DNA of 64,000 nucleotides from Castanea sativa (lineage: Eukaryota; Streptophyta; Magnoliopsida; Fagales; Fagaceae): positions 2,019,001 through 2,083,000 of the forward strand of contig NC_134013.1 in the NCBI RefSeq assembly GCF_040712315.1, read 5' to 3'. A program made the translations under genes and the position numbers. Each line of letters opens with the position of its first letter. Positions within the stretch are counted from its first letter, which is position 1. The notes under the pieces are model-generated. The model was not told where the DNA came from. It saw only the letters and a program-made list of their open reading frames with translations, and did no database searches. Shown in pieces: positions 28,557 to 40,477 of this stretch.

Positions 28557-29512
28557 GGGCCAAAATGAGGATATACTTCTTTCGCTGAAACTTTCTAATA
28601 AAATGTATTATGTCTGAAACTATTCAGGAATATGCCCCTATTTTAAACTCGATTTTTTAAAAATTGAGTTTCAATGAAAAACTTAATTTGGAGAAAATCG
28701 AGTTATAGGCAATCAAACTTAAAATAAATAAATAAATCATGCATGGAACTCGAGTTCCATGCAGGATTTTTCAAGAAATTCGATTTTTAGCAAATCAAGT
28801 TTTTCATTGAAACTCGAATTTAAAAAATTGAATTTCAAAATAGAGGCATATCTCTAGATAGTTTCAGATAGGGGTGGCAAAATTTGACACGACCCGCGAA
28901 CCCGACACGACACGACACGAAATTAGCAGGTTATGGGTTGAGGCTTAACGGGTTCGTGTCATATTCGGGTTGACACGACTAACCCGTTTAATAAATGGGT
29001 TGGGTTAGTGTTGAACACATAGAACCTGTTTGACCCGTCTGACCCGTTTAATTAAATGATATTTTACCAATATACCCTTCAAACTCTAGGGATATAAACT
29101 TATTAGTTGTTGTGATTTATTTTCTTTGACATATTGTGATTGATTATTTGTGATATTGGGATATGCTTTAATTTTGAATGATTATTTGTGATGCAGTTAC
29201 TCCTTAGTTCTGAATTTTATATTAAAAATATTTATTTGTTTGTTTTTTCATTAATTTTTATTTTTCATTTTGATAAAATCTGATAAACAGGTCGACACGA
29301 CTGACCCGTTTAATAAATGGGTCGTGTTAGGGTTGAGAAATCTTGACCCGTTTAATAAACAGGTCGGGTTAGTGTTGACCTATGTAGTCGAATACTCATG
29401 ACTTGACACGACACGAACCCGACACGCGAACACGAATTGCCACCCCTAGTTTCAGACAATGTGCATTTTGCTGAAAATTTTTGCAGAAAAGGAAAAAACT
29501 CCATTTTGGCCC
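28557..29512. mobile_element. Foldback (snapback) MITE interrupted by a hAT element
   Basis: The ends are GGGCCAAAATGAGG and, on the minus strand, GGGCCAAAATGGAG. A perfect 8-bp TSD ACCATTTT lies at 28549-28556 and 29513-29520. Without the nested hAT element the unit is about 368 bp and forms one long imperfect hairpin. The arms repeat CAATGAAAAACTT, TATTTTAAACTCGA/TATTTTGAAATTCA and ATATGCC(C/T)CTATTTT in inverted order, around a perfect 24-bp palindrome at 28740-28763 centred on CTCGAG. Such a structure would give hairpin RNA if transcribed. Confidence 0.82.
28869..29448. mobile_element. Non-autonomous hAT element nested in the foldback MITE
   Basis: The left terminus is TAGGGGTGGCAAAATT; the right terminus, on the minus strand, is TAGGGGTGGCAATTCG. 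A perfect 8-bp TSD GTTTCAGA lies at 28861-28868 and 29449-29456. The subterminal regions repeat GACACGAC, AACCCGTTTAATAAA, GGGTT and CGGGTT words on both sides, with an AT-rich centre. No transposase is present. The TAGGGGTGGCAA terminus is a common plant hAT type. Confidence 0.9.
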
Positions 29513-29743
29513 ACCATTTTGTTTGATTTTGACTGTTTGCTTTAACAGCAACTAAAGCCCTTTTACAATTGAGAAATTTTAATGATAGTGTTTTACAATT
29601 AACTAATTCAAACACGTAGGTCACGTTAATCTTTAATTATGATATTATATACAGTATGAGTAATGAGATCAAAAGTTTGAAAAGAAGTCACCATTTGTAT
29701 GATTTTGACCTTTTGCTTTAACAGCAACCAAAGCCTCTCTTTT

Positions 29744-30758
29744 TTTCTTTTTTTCTTTTTTTTTTTATAAGATGTAACGGAAATGAAAGCTAAAAAGTAA
29801 CATTCTTTTTTCTTTTCTTTTTTTTGATAAACGCTAAAAAATAACATTCAATCATTTATGTATTACACGTTAAAGATACGTCTTTTAACATTTCACGAAG
29901 TGTCTTTTTATAGGTCAAGTTTGGTGCGATGGCAACTGGTTTACACTAAAAGCGACATATTACGGATCAAGGTTTTTTTTTTTTTTTTTTTTTTGAGGAA
30001 GTTACGGATCAAGTTTAAGAATCAAAATTTCTAAAAAAAAAAATTGAGGGTAAAAATATCTACTACATCTTTTCACAGATTTCATAAAAGTAGAAACTGT
30101 CAAACGTTTGACAAATTTATTAAAGAGTTTTAATGTTAAAATAACTTCTTTTTTTTGAAACCAATGTTAAAAATAACTTTAAGATAGAAGTTGAAATTTG
30201 AAACTTTTAAAATTAAGTTCTACAATTTACCGTTGTGCACTAGTTATCACTAAAATTTTACTACTAAAACTTAGTTTTATGGTTAAAGTTCTTATTATAG
30301 TTAGTTTTATAGTTAAACCTTTCAAACGGACACTAATCTATAGAACGCCATATCAGTTTCACGTTCCAATCCGCGTGGGTCATATTAGAAGAAAAAGAGG
30401 TCCGCAATTTGCTACTATTATTGATAAACAACGTCAATCATCTTTGAGTCATTGTATCCAATTTTGTTTTAAACACCCTAAGAGTCTCATCGAAAGGAAC
30501 AAGGGGACAATTGTGTTCCAATTCATATTTATCCAATTTCATGACTTGTTTAGGATCAGATCAATGGAATTATGGAAGCATAAATACATAAATTTACCAA
30601 AGTGGATAAAAAAGTCTCATCAACAAAATCTAATTCCTTAATGTAATTTTAATTATAATACATAAGTAACTGCAGTGTCTTGATATTGACTAGTAGAATT
30701 ATTTTTAATGCGGTATATTATAATTAAAGGAAAAATTAATAGATACCTTAAGGACATT
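29744..30758. other. Gene-free intergenic DNA
   Basis: T-rich runs at 29732-29765 and 29971-29994. The open frame 30198-30641 (147 codons, plus) has no domain that I recognise, and its flanks show no splice or promoter support, so I do not call it a gene. Confidence 0.45.
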
Positions 30759-30763
30759 GGTTG

Positions 30764-31419
30764 TGTGGGGTACAGAAATCCAATGAGGAGATCAGGCCAC
30801 GTGTCATAGCAGAGGCCGAGGAGGTCACTGTAACTCTGAGGAGCTCACGTCCTTGGACGGTAAGGTCACTTCAGTGGGACGATATTAGAGGAGGTCACAT
30901 TGAGGAAAAGGAACTTCGGGGAAGGACCCAGACCTGACTGAAGGGATGGAGGCTGCTACCACATTTAATGCTTCCCACCAAACCTTCTAGCCGCATTTAT
31001 GTGGAGAAGACCTCTGAACAATGCTACCTTGGTTGCCTCGACTCAGAAGGGCCTGGGCGACCAACAACTAGAGGGTCAAGATCATCCAAACGGTGCCATA
31101 TAATGTGAGAGACTCTCAGAGGAGAGGGGGTCTGAAGAAATGGGGGGAAAGAATACTGTAGTAACTTAGAACAAAAATTGTAGCCAAGTGAAAAAGAATA
31201 TATCGAATAACCATTCTCCTTGAACTTTGCGGAGGAGTGATTTTCTTCATATACAATCTAATTTTTCTTTATTTTCCTATTATCGTTGGCTCACTGTACA
31301 CGTTGATCTTTCCGTTGAAGCACATCCTTCAAACCCACTCTCTACAAATTCATTGTCCCAAGCTACCTGGGCCCTAGTCCTGTTGCCATTGGGCTCGAGA
31401 TCTAAATCTCGCCCGCACA
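30764..31419. mobile_element. Solo LTR with 5-bp TSD
   Basis: A 656-bp segment from TGTGGGGTACAG to CCGCACA with a perfect TSD GGTTG at 30759-30763 and 31420-31424. It is related to the nested solo LTR at 10134-10909 (shared TAGCCGCATT, GACCTCTGAACAAT, AAACCCA and CTCTACAAATT in the same order). The interior has AGGAGGTCAC repeats and a TATAATG-like word near 31099. No internal domain is left. Confidence 0.87.
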
Positions 31420-31424
31420 GGTTG

Positions 31425-32769
31425 CTTAGGTAAAGTATATAGACTAGAGTACTAGACAGAGGAACAAAAATTGTATCAATTGAATATTACAAGTTTTACT
31501 ACTTTAATGAGATTATAAATTAATTAGTGTGTCACAAATCCTAAAGAGTCAATTCAAATGTTCATTTATGAGGTAGTTGAAATTCATCAATCACATTCAT
31601 TGTTATTGATATCAGTTTATAAGTTAAAATTTATAATACCTCTAACATTTTATTAAAGGTTTTGACCCTAGAATTATTGGGGAAATGAAAACTAGATAGA
31701 TCAAACAACTAAAAAATTTTGGATCCCAATCCTTGATTTATCAACAATATTCACCCTATTTTATATGGATGACAATGTCAATTTATATAAAAGATTATTT
31801 ATTTTGAAAGATTAATAAACATATTTCATCTTCTATTAAAATTTCTAAATAATTATTTAATTTATCTAAAAAAATGAATACCCTTCTTTACTTCCTTTAT
31901 TTAAATTTCAATTAAGGATGATAAATTAAAAAAATTAATACATTTTTACTTGAAAATTAATACATTCAAATAATTCAATATTGTTTCCTTAAGAAACTTA
32001 AAATTTTATAAGGAATCAATAAAATGGACTGAGAGAGTAACAGTTAAAGTCTAAAAGGCAGTAAATTTGAAGTTTCGAACTAATCAAGCGTGTCCAAATA
32101 GTCTCCAAAATAAAATTTTGTCCCTATTTATTGATTTTGTTAAGAAAAGTTCTCTATTTAAGGAATATTATGTCAAGTAACAACTAATAATTTTATAGCT
32201 CAATTGGCAATTTTTAGTATTTTCTATAGAGATTTTGAGGGTTCAACAAAACTTCAAATACCCCATCTCTAACTATTGAATATCGAAAAAAAAGAAGATT
32301 AGTACAAGGATATGATCCTCATTCCTCACTAATTCACTGGTTTTCTAGCTACCACAATTCTTTGGTGTTTGATTCATCTCCACACACAAGTATACCTATC
32401 CCAATGTCATCCAAAACTTTCTGAGAACGATATAAGATAGGATACATTAATTTGGCCGAACTACGTTACACTAGTGGAAGGAAACAAATTTATTTTGTCA
32501 TCAAAGAAAGGAAACAACTTTTTATTCACTGAAAGGAAACAAATTCATTATTCACTGCTCTTCCCTACCATCAATCGAAGAAACCCGACAAAGAAGGAAA
32601 GCTTGTCCAGTTTTCACATGAATAAAGAACGTTATCCTCTTAATTTCTAGATGGGGGTTGGGTTTGTTAGCAAGATTCATGAAGTAGACTTAAAAAGTTT
32701 ACGCATGTTGTTTTACTGATTTTTGTCTCTAAAAAAAAAAGGTTTTAGTTTTACTCCTTTTTATTGGCC
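31425..32769. other. Gene-free intergenic DNA before the MATE2 duplication unit
   Basis: AT-rich, without a recognisable gene or element end. Confidence 0.4.
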
Positions 32770-34093
32770 TCTTCACTAGGAAAACTAAAAAGGCAACAAC
32801 CAGCAGATTTCACATGTAAAAACACATATTACAGCAATGAGTCAATTCCCCTCCACTTATCCTATATGACCATATAAACAAATGAAGATAGAAGGTGGTA
32901 CTCTTTTTACAACTAATAGTTGGGGTGGGAGATTTGAAATTCTGAACTTTCCACTAAAAATATTAGGAGATGTCAATTATGTTATAAGACTCTTGACGTA
33001 AAATGTGATACTTAATTATAAGTACACAAAGCGCCAATTTGGGTGAGATTTGAGAAAAACTATCAAAAAAAGAGTTTTTAATTTAAACATTCAAGGTCTT
33101 AATCTTCTTTCTCCTCCGACTATTGAATTATCAAAACAATTTTACGGGTGGCTTGACATTTAAAGCATTAGAATCTTGTTTGGCAAAATTTACCCAAATT
33201 CTAAAGTAAAAAGAGTTTTTATTTTTCTCCTCTATTTTAGCTACCAACCTTCTAAATATACTCTAAATCTCACCCTTCATTTTCTTATACATCCAATTTA
33301 AATATTCAACATAATTATTTTTTTTTTTAGAAATGAAAGATGGATATAGAGAGTTTGAATAAATAATTTAAAAAAAAAAAAAAGAAGAACAGTTTTTTTT
33401 TTTTGTACAAAAGGCACCTGTGATATATCCAAACTTATTTAGTGCCGTGGTGTTTTACAAAAATTTGAATAGTTATAAAGAGCCGGATTTGAGATGTTCT
33501 TTTGATAATTTTTTAACTAGAGTGTTCTTTGATCTGGCTAAAAAAATATGATAAAAAGTTGGATACCAATGCTGTCAGGATGGGTTTCTCAAAAAAAAAA
33601 AAAAAAAAAAATTGCTGTCGGGATGGGTGTTGAGTCAGTCTGAATGGATAGTTAATTTAGTAAAACAATACCTAATTTGCTGAAAGTATTCAATTTTTGC
33701 ATAAAAGGTGATACACTCTGTTCCAGTGTGTTTAAAAAGCTGATATACTATTAATTTTCAAAAATTTATTACACACAACTTTACATATAAGGCAAAATAT
33801 TGTTTTGGAAACAATACAAAACAACCTTGATATATATATTTCTGCTGTCACAATTCAGACCGCAAAAATTAAAGGGTCTTTGATAATTAAATTGATAGTC
33901 TGTTTATAGGAAGTGAAGTCCACCTTTTATGCTTACCAAAAGATAAAAACGAAGTCCACCGTTTATATTGTACGTGTCCTCTCAAAGTACACCGCCAAAT
34001 CCAATATATGAACCTACCCTTCTATCAATCTCTCTTAAATTTAGGCCATTAGGTTGATACTGTTTCTTAATTCTAATTTCTAAACTCACTCTC

Positions 34094-37000
34094 ATGGGGA
34101 GCACTAACGAGCCACTATTACCGGAATCGGCAACCACAGAAGTTGGATTCAAAGATGAAGAAAAGAAAGATCTTTCATCAAGGGTGTGGATTGAAACCAA
34201 GAAGCTATGGCAAATCGTGGGTCCAGCCATCTTCAGCCGCATCGCTTCTTACACCATGAACGTTATCACCCAAGCCTTCGCTGGCCACCTTGGCGAAGTT
34301 GAACTTGCTGCCATTTCCATTGCCAACACTGTCATCGTTGGCTTCAATTTTGGCCTACTGGTAATTCATCAAAACTCCATACTTGTCAGAATATTACTAA
34401 TTAATTATCTCATGTATCGGATATATAATCTTAATTTTTGGACTGGCTCACAACTGTGTGAGGCTTATTTGTGTAAGACAAAGAGACGATACATATATCT
34501 GACAAGCCATCATTATCTGATGTTCAAAAAAGAACTTATATCCGAAATATGAAATACCTTCTACTGTGAAGTGAAGGGTGCATATCTCGATGTATGATGT
34601 GTGAGATAATTAGAAACAGTGATTTACTTTGTTTAACTTTGGTTTTGGGTATTTTTGTTTTGGGCAAGCAGTTAGGGATGGCTAGTGCGTTAGAGACATT
34701 GTGTGGACAAGCATTTGGTGCGAAGAGGTACCACATGTTGGGAATATACATGCAAAGGTCATGGATTGTGCTAGTCCTATGTTGTTTCTTGCTACTACCC
34801 TTCTACGTTTTCGCCACTCCGCTGCTGAAACTCATAGGACAACCCGATGACGTGGCAGAGGCTTCAGGTCTGGTGGCTTGTTGGTTAATACCATTGCATT
34901 TCAGCTTTGCGTTTCAGTTCCCATTGCAAAGGTTCTTGCAGTCCCAGCTGAAGAACATAGTGATTGCTTGGGTTTCTTTGGTGGGTCTATTGGTGAATGT
35001 GTTGACTAGTTGGCTATTCATTTATGTGTTGGATCTTGGCCTTGTGGGTGCGGCTCTTGCTTTGGATATCTCCTGGTGGGTTTTGGTTTTTGGGTTGTAT
35101 GGCTATACTGCTTTTGGTGGCTGTCCTTTGACTTGGCATGGGTTCTCCATTGAAGCCTTTTCTGGCCTATGGGAATTTCTCAAACTCTCTGCTGCTTCTG
35201 GGGTTATGCTATGGTATCTCTCTCTCTCTCTCTCTCTCTCAAAGTATAGTCTATGCTGTGGTCTCTCTCTCTCTCATTTTTTGTCAGTGGGAGTGTTTAG
35301 TAGAATAGTTTGATATGAGATTTTTGTAGTTTTTTAAGATTTATGTAGATGAAAATGTGTGAAAATGTGTATAAAGTTGTTTAAAATTATTTAAAAAATT
35401 CTTATTTTACATTTTACTTGTAAGAAAAATTATTGGGTAGTTCCTCTCACATAGAGGTGGGTCTTATAGTTGGTTAGAACCACCTTATAGAGGAAATATA
35501 CTCTTAGAATACTTAATAATAACTCATATTGTAGACACATTAAGGTTGTGTTTGGATACTATTTATTTTGATGAAATTGAAAAATTATTACTAAAAGTAC
35601 TTTAAGTTAGTTGAAATAGTACAATAGGCTCATGAATAGTGCTAAAAAGTGCAGTAAAATCTATAAATAGTAACAAAAATAAGTTAAATAGTAAAATAAT
35701 TTTGAAAGGCACACTAAAAGTAACATTTGACACTTTTTGTGTGTTATACTATAAATTTACATTATAAGTATAATATAAACATACAAAAATCCTTTAAAAA
35801 TAATAATGTGTCCACTGATTAAATTTTAGTAGAATCTACTTAAGTTCTGAATAATTCCTTTCTTTTCTATTTTATACCCCCGATAACCTTAATTTGCACA
35901 TTTTGTTCCAAGAAGAAAAAAAGACATTAAATATTATAATTGGTGGATTGAAAAAATGAAACATTGTTCAACCCAAGGGGATAGAAGATTTTGGTTGGTG
36001 CGTTTAATATTCACTGTTCCAACTTTCAACTGTTTCTTTGATTTCATTATTTATTTATTTTTATATATTTTTTTTTACGTCGCCGTTGTTGCACTTGGTG
36101 AATTATGTAGCTTGGAGAATTGGTACTACAGAGTACTAATATTAATGACTGGGTTCCTACAGAATGCCACTTTAGCCGTGGATGCGTTGTCAATCTGGTA
36201 CGTGGTTCTCTTGTCTCCCCATGTTTTATTAGTTTATATATATATATATATATATTGATAATTTTTTTTTGATAAATATATATATAGAGAAATGTTAACC
36301 AGCATTGATATTTGTTAAGATTTTTATTTTTGGGTCTCGTTTAAAAAACAGAAAAAAATTGTCAAAAAAATTACTAAAAAAAATAAAAAAAATTTACCAA
36401 AAAGCTGTTAAAAGTTACCCAAAACCTGAAAGGTTGACACAATGTGTTGTTAACAGGCCAAGTAGTTCCATATTACTGTCGTGTGATTGCTAAAAAAAAA
36501 AAAAAAAAGTAGTTCTTACCATCAATGTACTTTTATTATACTTTTGGAATGGAGCAAAGAGACTTTCATAAAGATAAATGGATTTTTCTAATATTCAGAA
36601 AGAAATGAAAATTGCACCTTTTTCCTTTGATAGTTTGGTATAAAGTTGTTAGAAATTTTTGTAACACTTTTTCGGTTTGTTTGGTGGATTTCAATTACAA
36701 TTTTGCAGCATGACTGTCAATGGCTGGGAGATGATGATTCCTTTGGCTTTTTTTGCTGGTACCGGGTACAATTTGACAACTCCTTAGTCCTTTTCACAAT
36801 ATTTGATTTTCTTATCATGTATTTCTTTCAATATATAATTATATATAACTATTAATTAAGAGATTATTTAGTAAAAGTAAAAAGACTATTTTAAAAAAAA
36901 AATTAGATACGGGACTTGACGAACCTCTGCATCACGTGTTCATAAATGCACCTAAAAAAAATCCAAAAAAAAAAAAACTTAAAAATAGGGAGACCCAACT

Positions 37001-40000
37001 TACTTGTTTAGGTACAGAAATAAAATGAAAATTAAGACTGACTTTTTTAGTTAAGCAAAGAATTTTAAAACTTAATAAAACAAAGTGAAAGAGGAGATTC
37101 AACCAGAACCGGTTTTTAGTGTGTTTTATCGGTGGGAAGTGGATTAATTTGGTTAAAGACTAAAATAATAATTATTTAATAATATTAATAATAAAAACTG
37201 GAAGAATGATTTGAATTTGGAATTTATGGTGGTTTGAATACTGCTTATTTTGTTGAAAATTGAAAATTTATTACTGAAAATACTATAGCAAAATATTTTT
37301 TATTACTAAAAATACTATTTACGTATTTTTCATCACTTGACTGGTTCATAAACAGTATCATGGAACCAACCAAGTGAAACGCAAACACAAAAATGTCGTT
37401 ACGCAAACGCCCACTTAGTGGGCAACTTGGGTGAAAAAGATAAAAATGATGCTAGGGAATGTTTTGTAACTTACCATATCCCTTCAAATGCTTTTAGTTT
37501 TATTTTTTAACATAGAATGATAGTTATTTGAACTCTTTGTCATGGAATTTACAGAGTTAGGGTAGCCAATGAGCTAGGAGCTGGGAATGGCAAGGCAGCA
37601 CAATTTTCAACAATCGTCTCTGTGATACAATCGAGTGTGATTGGTATATTTTTCTGCGCTCTAATCATGATACTCCATGACAAGTACGCTTATTTATTCA
37701 CATCCTCCACTGAAGTGCTGGAAGAAGTTGATAAGCTCACTGTTCTATTAGCTGCTACAATTCTTCTAAATAGTGTTCAACCTATTTTATCAGGTAATTT
37801 CCTAAGAACGGACACAGCAAAATTGGCAACGTACTAGTGTCGGACATGTATTCAACACGACACGTATCTGGCATAGACACAAACGTGTCAAATACGTACT
37901 TAAGAAAAAATCATTTTTTTAATTTAGTTTTTTTATTTTGGTGTTGAATGTTGTTTATTTGAACTCTTTTTATGGGTGTTTAATTTATTTGAATTCTTTT
38001 TTTTACTTTAAACAATATTTTATTATCTTTAAATTAATTTTAGATATATTTTCAAGTATTTCAATGTTGTTACATACTTTTTAAATCCAAAATAAACACA
38101 ATTTATTTCAAATATAAAATATATATACCTAAAAATAAATATTAGTTAATTAATTTATTCTCATATCCTCTACGTATTGTATCCTAGTTTTTAAAGAAAT
38201 ACATTGTACTACGTATCATGTTGTTTTATGTATCATGTCCGTATATGTGCTACATAGTTAATTTCTAATCAGATTTTTTGTACTTTTGAAAACCACATAG
38301 TGTCTAGATGTGCTTCTTGAAGAGCACCATGAACATGAAATGTGAAAAATACCATAGAATTGAACAAATAAAAATCCTTTGTTCTAATGTTTGTGTTTCA
38401 TTCTATGCTCTGCTAATTATAGCTTGACACATGATATATCACATTTGTTAGAATATAAAATGAAACACACTTAGTCAAACACAGTTTTTTTGTTTGTTTT
38501 GAACCTATATTTGGTGATTATCCCTTTGATTTAAATATTGGCATTAAATTTTGTCAAAACTTAATAAAAGAAGAAAATATAGGTTGTCAAACGATGTCTC
38601 TAAGTACTAGTCTTTTCCTCTTTGAAATCAATTGTAAATATATTTTCTTCACTATGACAGGAGTGGCTGTTGGATCGGGATGGCAGGCATGGGTTGCATA
38701 TATAAATCTGGGCTGCTACTATGCCGTTGGGCTCCCACTTGGACTTCTAATGGGATTGGTCTTCGACTTTGGTGTTATGGTATGCGTAACTTCTTTCATT
38801 AGCCTCCGATTTAGTAGAGATTATAATATATACCTAATCCGCCACTGGCTTTGTGGGCATTTATATATGACAGTTGGTTCGGCCTCAACAGGGCCCCTAA
38901 TGAACTGAGTGAAGTCTAAAACCAAGTTCAAAACCAAAAAAACATAAAGAAGAGTCAAGAACAAAGCTAAGGCCTAAGAGTCATGTTTGTAGCGTGAATA
39001 TAGGTCTACCAACTCAGTAGATCATGAAAGTAAATGTGCATCAAAAGTCATGTACTCTGTGTATGTTGAACCCATTAGAAAAATTCTAGAGATACTTAAT
39101 CGCATACCTAATTTCACAACTTGTTGATTTGTGTGATATGAATGACGGACACATATTTTGTTCATATGGACTCATCGCTTTTCGTCAATCACTCATAATC
39201 GCACAAATGAACAAATTGTGAAATCAATATGAGAATAAACGTATCCATAATCGTCTTGTCCATTTTATGGAACGAACATTAGAGATACTTTTACCCACTC
39301 AATGGAAGAAGGAGATACTTTCTCCTTTGACACGGCTCTAGTGGCTAATGCCTCAAATCATTTTAAAAAGAAAAAAAAGAAAAGAAAAGAGCCGTGTAGG
39401 GTTATCCAACAGCTCCTAGCACATACATGGTGAAAGTGCACCAGCTAGTTAAATTTTGTCTTCTTTTGAAGACCTTTTAGGTCGGTTGCCTATTTGCCCA
39501 ATTGCCCTAACACTAGGACTCTGACTTGACAAATATGCTGAACTTTAATGCACCTTTTACATTGAGAACATCTTACCTACCAAAAATTGAATAACTTCAA
39601 GTGCGGCTCGCCTAAATTGTCACCGTCTTAAATTTATTTCTAGGACTAGTGGGCTGTCCTAAGCACGAAACTGTCACAGAGGAGGGCCAGGAATTAAAGT
39701 TTGATTGGAAATAGAGGAGGAGAAGAAATGACAAATGAATAAGGTGGTCCAAAATCCAAATATAGTACTAGTAATGTAGTATACTAAGAAGTTTGGACTT
39801 AGTTTGCATTCCGGATTGAATGGCTGGTTGTCCTTGTGTTTTATAAGGGACCAAAACCAAAATCAGTCCAATTTTTCATGTGGGTGTGTAACTTGCACAA
39901 GAAAATTTAAATTTTATAGTGGAAATACGCATGGGCAGCCAAACACCAAAATTTTAAAAACTTGATTTTGGTGAGAATGGATATCTGAAAGAATCAAATT

Positions 40001-40477
40001 TAAACGAAGGAATTTATATGGTTCTATTAGAATTTAGAACCAGTTTGTTAAAAGAAAAGGTTAACGAACTAAAAAAAGAAAACCCAATTATGTTTTTCTT
40101 AGTGAATTTACCTCGTATAAGCTCCTCTACAAAGAATTTTCCATTTGGCATGACTAGGATTCCAATGTGTTGAAATGTAATACAACTTGCTGTGGCAGGG
40201 CATCTGGGGTGGAATGATTTTGGGTGGGACTGCAATCCAAACAGTGATTTTGGCTATCATAACAGCACGATGTGATTGGGAAGCGGAGGTACTATAATTT
40301 AACACAATTTCACTTGTTATAATTAACGTTGACATTGTGTTGTGCATGTAAAACCCATATGAATTCATTTCTTGTATTCATGGATTTCAGGCTAAGAAAG
40401 CTAGCGTTCGCGTAAATAAATGGTCGACTCCTAACCCACAAGATGAAGAAGAAGATCAATCGGAAGTCCAACAATGA
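34094..40477 (+). CDS. MATE2: MATE/DETOXIFICATION-family transporter, 8 exons, complete (495 aa)
   Basis: Multidrug and toxic compound extrusion antiporter. Exons: 34094-34360, 34672-35213, 36111-36197, 36709-36765, 37555-37793, 38661-38779, 40199-40288, 40391-40477. All introns are GT-AG and the joined frame is open. Landmarks: N-terminal PLLPES, then SSRVWIETKKLWQIVGPAIF (residues 28-47), [30 protein letters not shown] from residue 89, [95 protein letters not shown]. The C-terminal tail is acidic (DEEEDQ). It differs from MATE3 by only four residues in the 180-residue exon 2. Intron 4 carries a MITE and intron 5 a hAT element, both absent from MATE3. The substrate is unknown. Confidence 0.95.
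35549..35730. mobile_element. Possible MITE in MATE2 intron 2
   Basis: The left edge GGTTGTGTTTGGATACT and the interior words TTATTTTGATGAAATTG, AATAGTGCTAAAAAGTGCAG and TAAATAGTAACAAAAATAAG match the element at about 15119-15310 in order. The right end near GGCACACTAA is unclear. MATE3 lacks this segment. Confidence 0.5.
37227..37414. mobile_element. PIF/Harbinger-like MITE in MATE2 intron 4
   Basis: The left end is TGGTGGTTTGAATACTGC; the right end, on the minus strand, is GTGGGCGTTTGCGTAACG. TTA flanks both sides (37224-37226 and 37415-37417). The paralogous site in MATE3 intron 4 (near 49733-49745, GGAACTTAGTGTGC) has a single TTA and no element. This confirms the boundaries and shows the insertion came after the duplication, or was lost from MATE3. 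Confidence 0.82.
37802..38257. mobile_element. Non-autonomous hAT element in MATE2 intron 5
   Basis: The left end is CTAAGAACGGACAC; the right end, on the minus strand, is CTATGTAGCACATATACGG. The flanks GTAATTTC (37794-37801) and TTAATTTC (38258-38265) are an 8-bp TSD with one mismatch, beginning right at the exon 5 donor. MATE3 has the uninterrupted sequence GTAATTTCTAATAAG at 50121. The ends match the family of 8829-9483 (CTA-GAAGCACGG). The element sits so close that its TSD includes the donor GT. Confidence 0.78.
39105..39237. mobile_element. Hairpin MITE in MATE2 intron 6 (shared with MATE3)
   Basis: The arms AATTTCACAACTTGTTGATT and, on the minus strand, GATTTCACAATTTGTTCATT are inverted and continue with TTGTGTGAT/TTGTGCGATT. 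The MATE3 copy is at 50944-51082, so it entered before the duplication. The exact termini are uncertain. Confidence 0.6.

Larger units (their letters stand above)
28423..29743. repeat. Tandem duplication (unit about 180 bp), first copy split by transposons
   Basis: Copy 1 is 28423-28556 continued at 29521-29561; copy 2 is 29562-29743. Shared words include ACAATTGAGAAATTTTAATG, GTGTTTTACAATTAACTAAT, CACGTTAATCTTTAATTATG, GTTTGAAAAGAAGTCACCAT and TTGCTTTAACAGCAAC. The interruption in copy 1 is exactly the foldback element with its TSD, so the duplication is older than the insertion or the insertion hit one copy only. Confidence 0.8.

Noticed and set aside
30198..30641. 147-codon plus-strand open frame
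   Set aside because: No recognisable motif, Lys/Ile/Phe-rich as expected from AT-rich DNA, starts in a repetitive ATAGTTAGTTTTA stretch, and no neighbouring exons.
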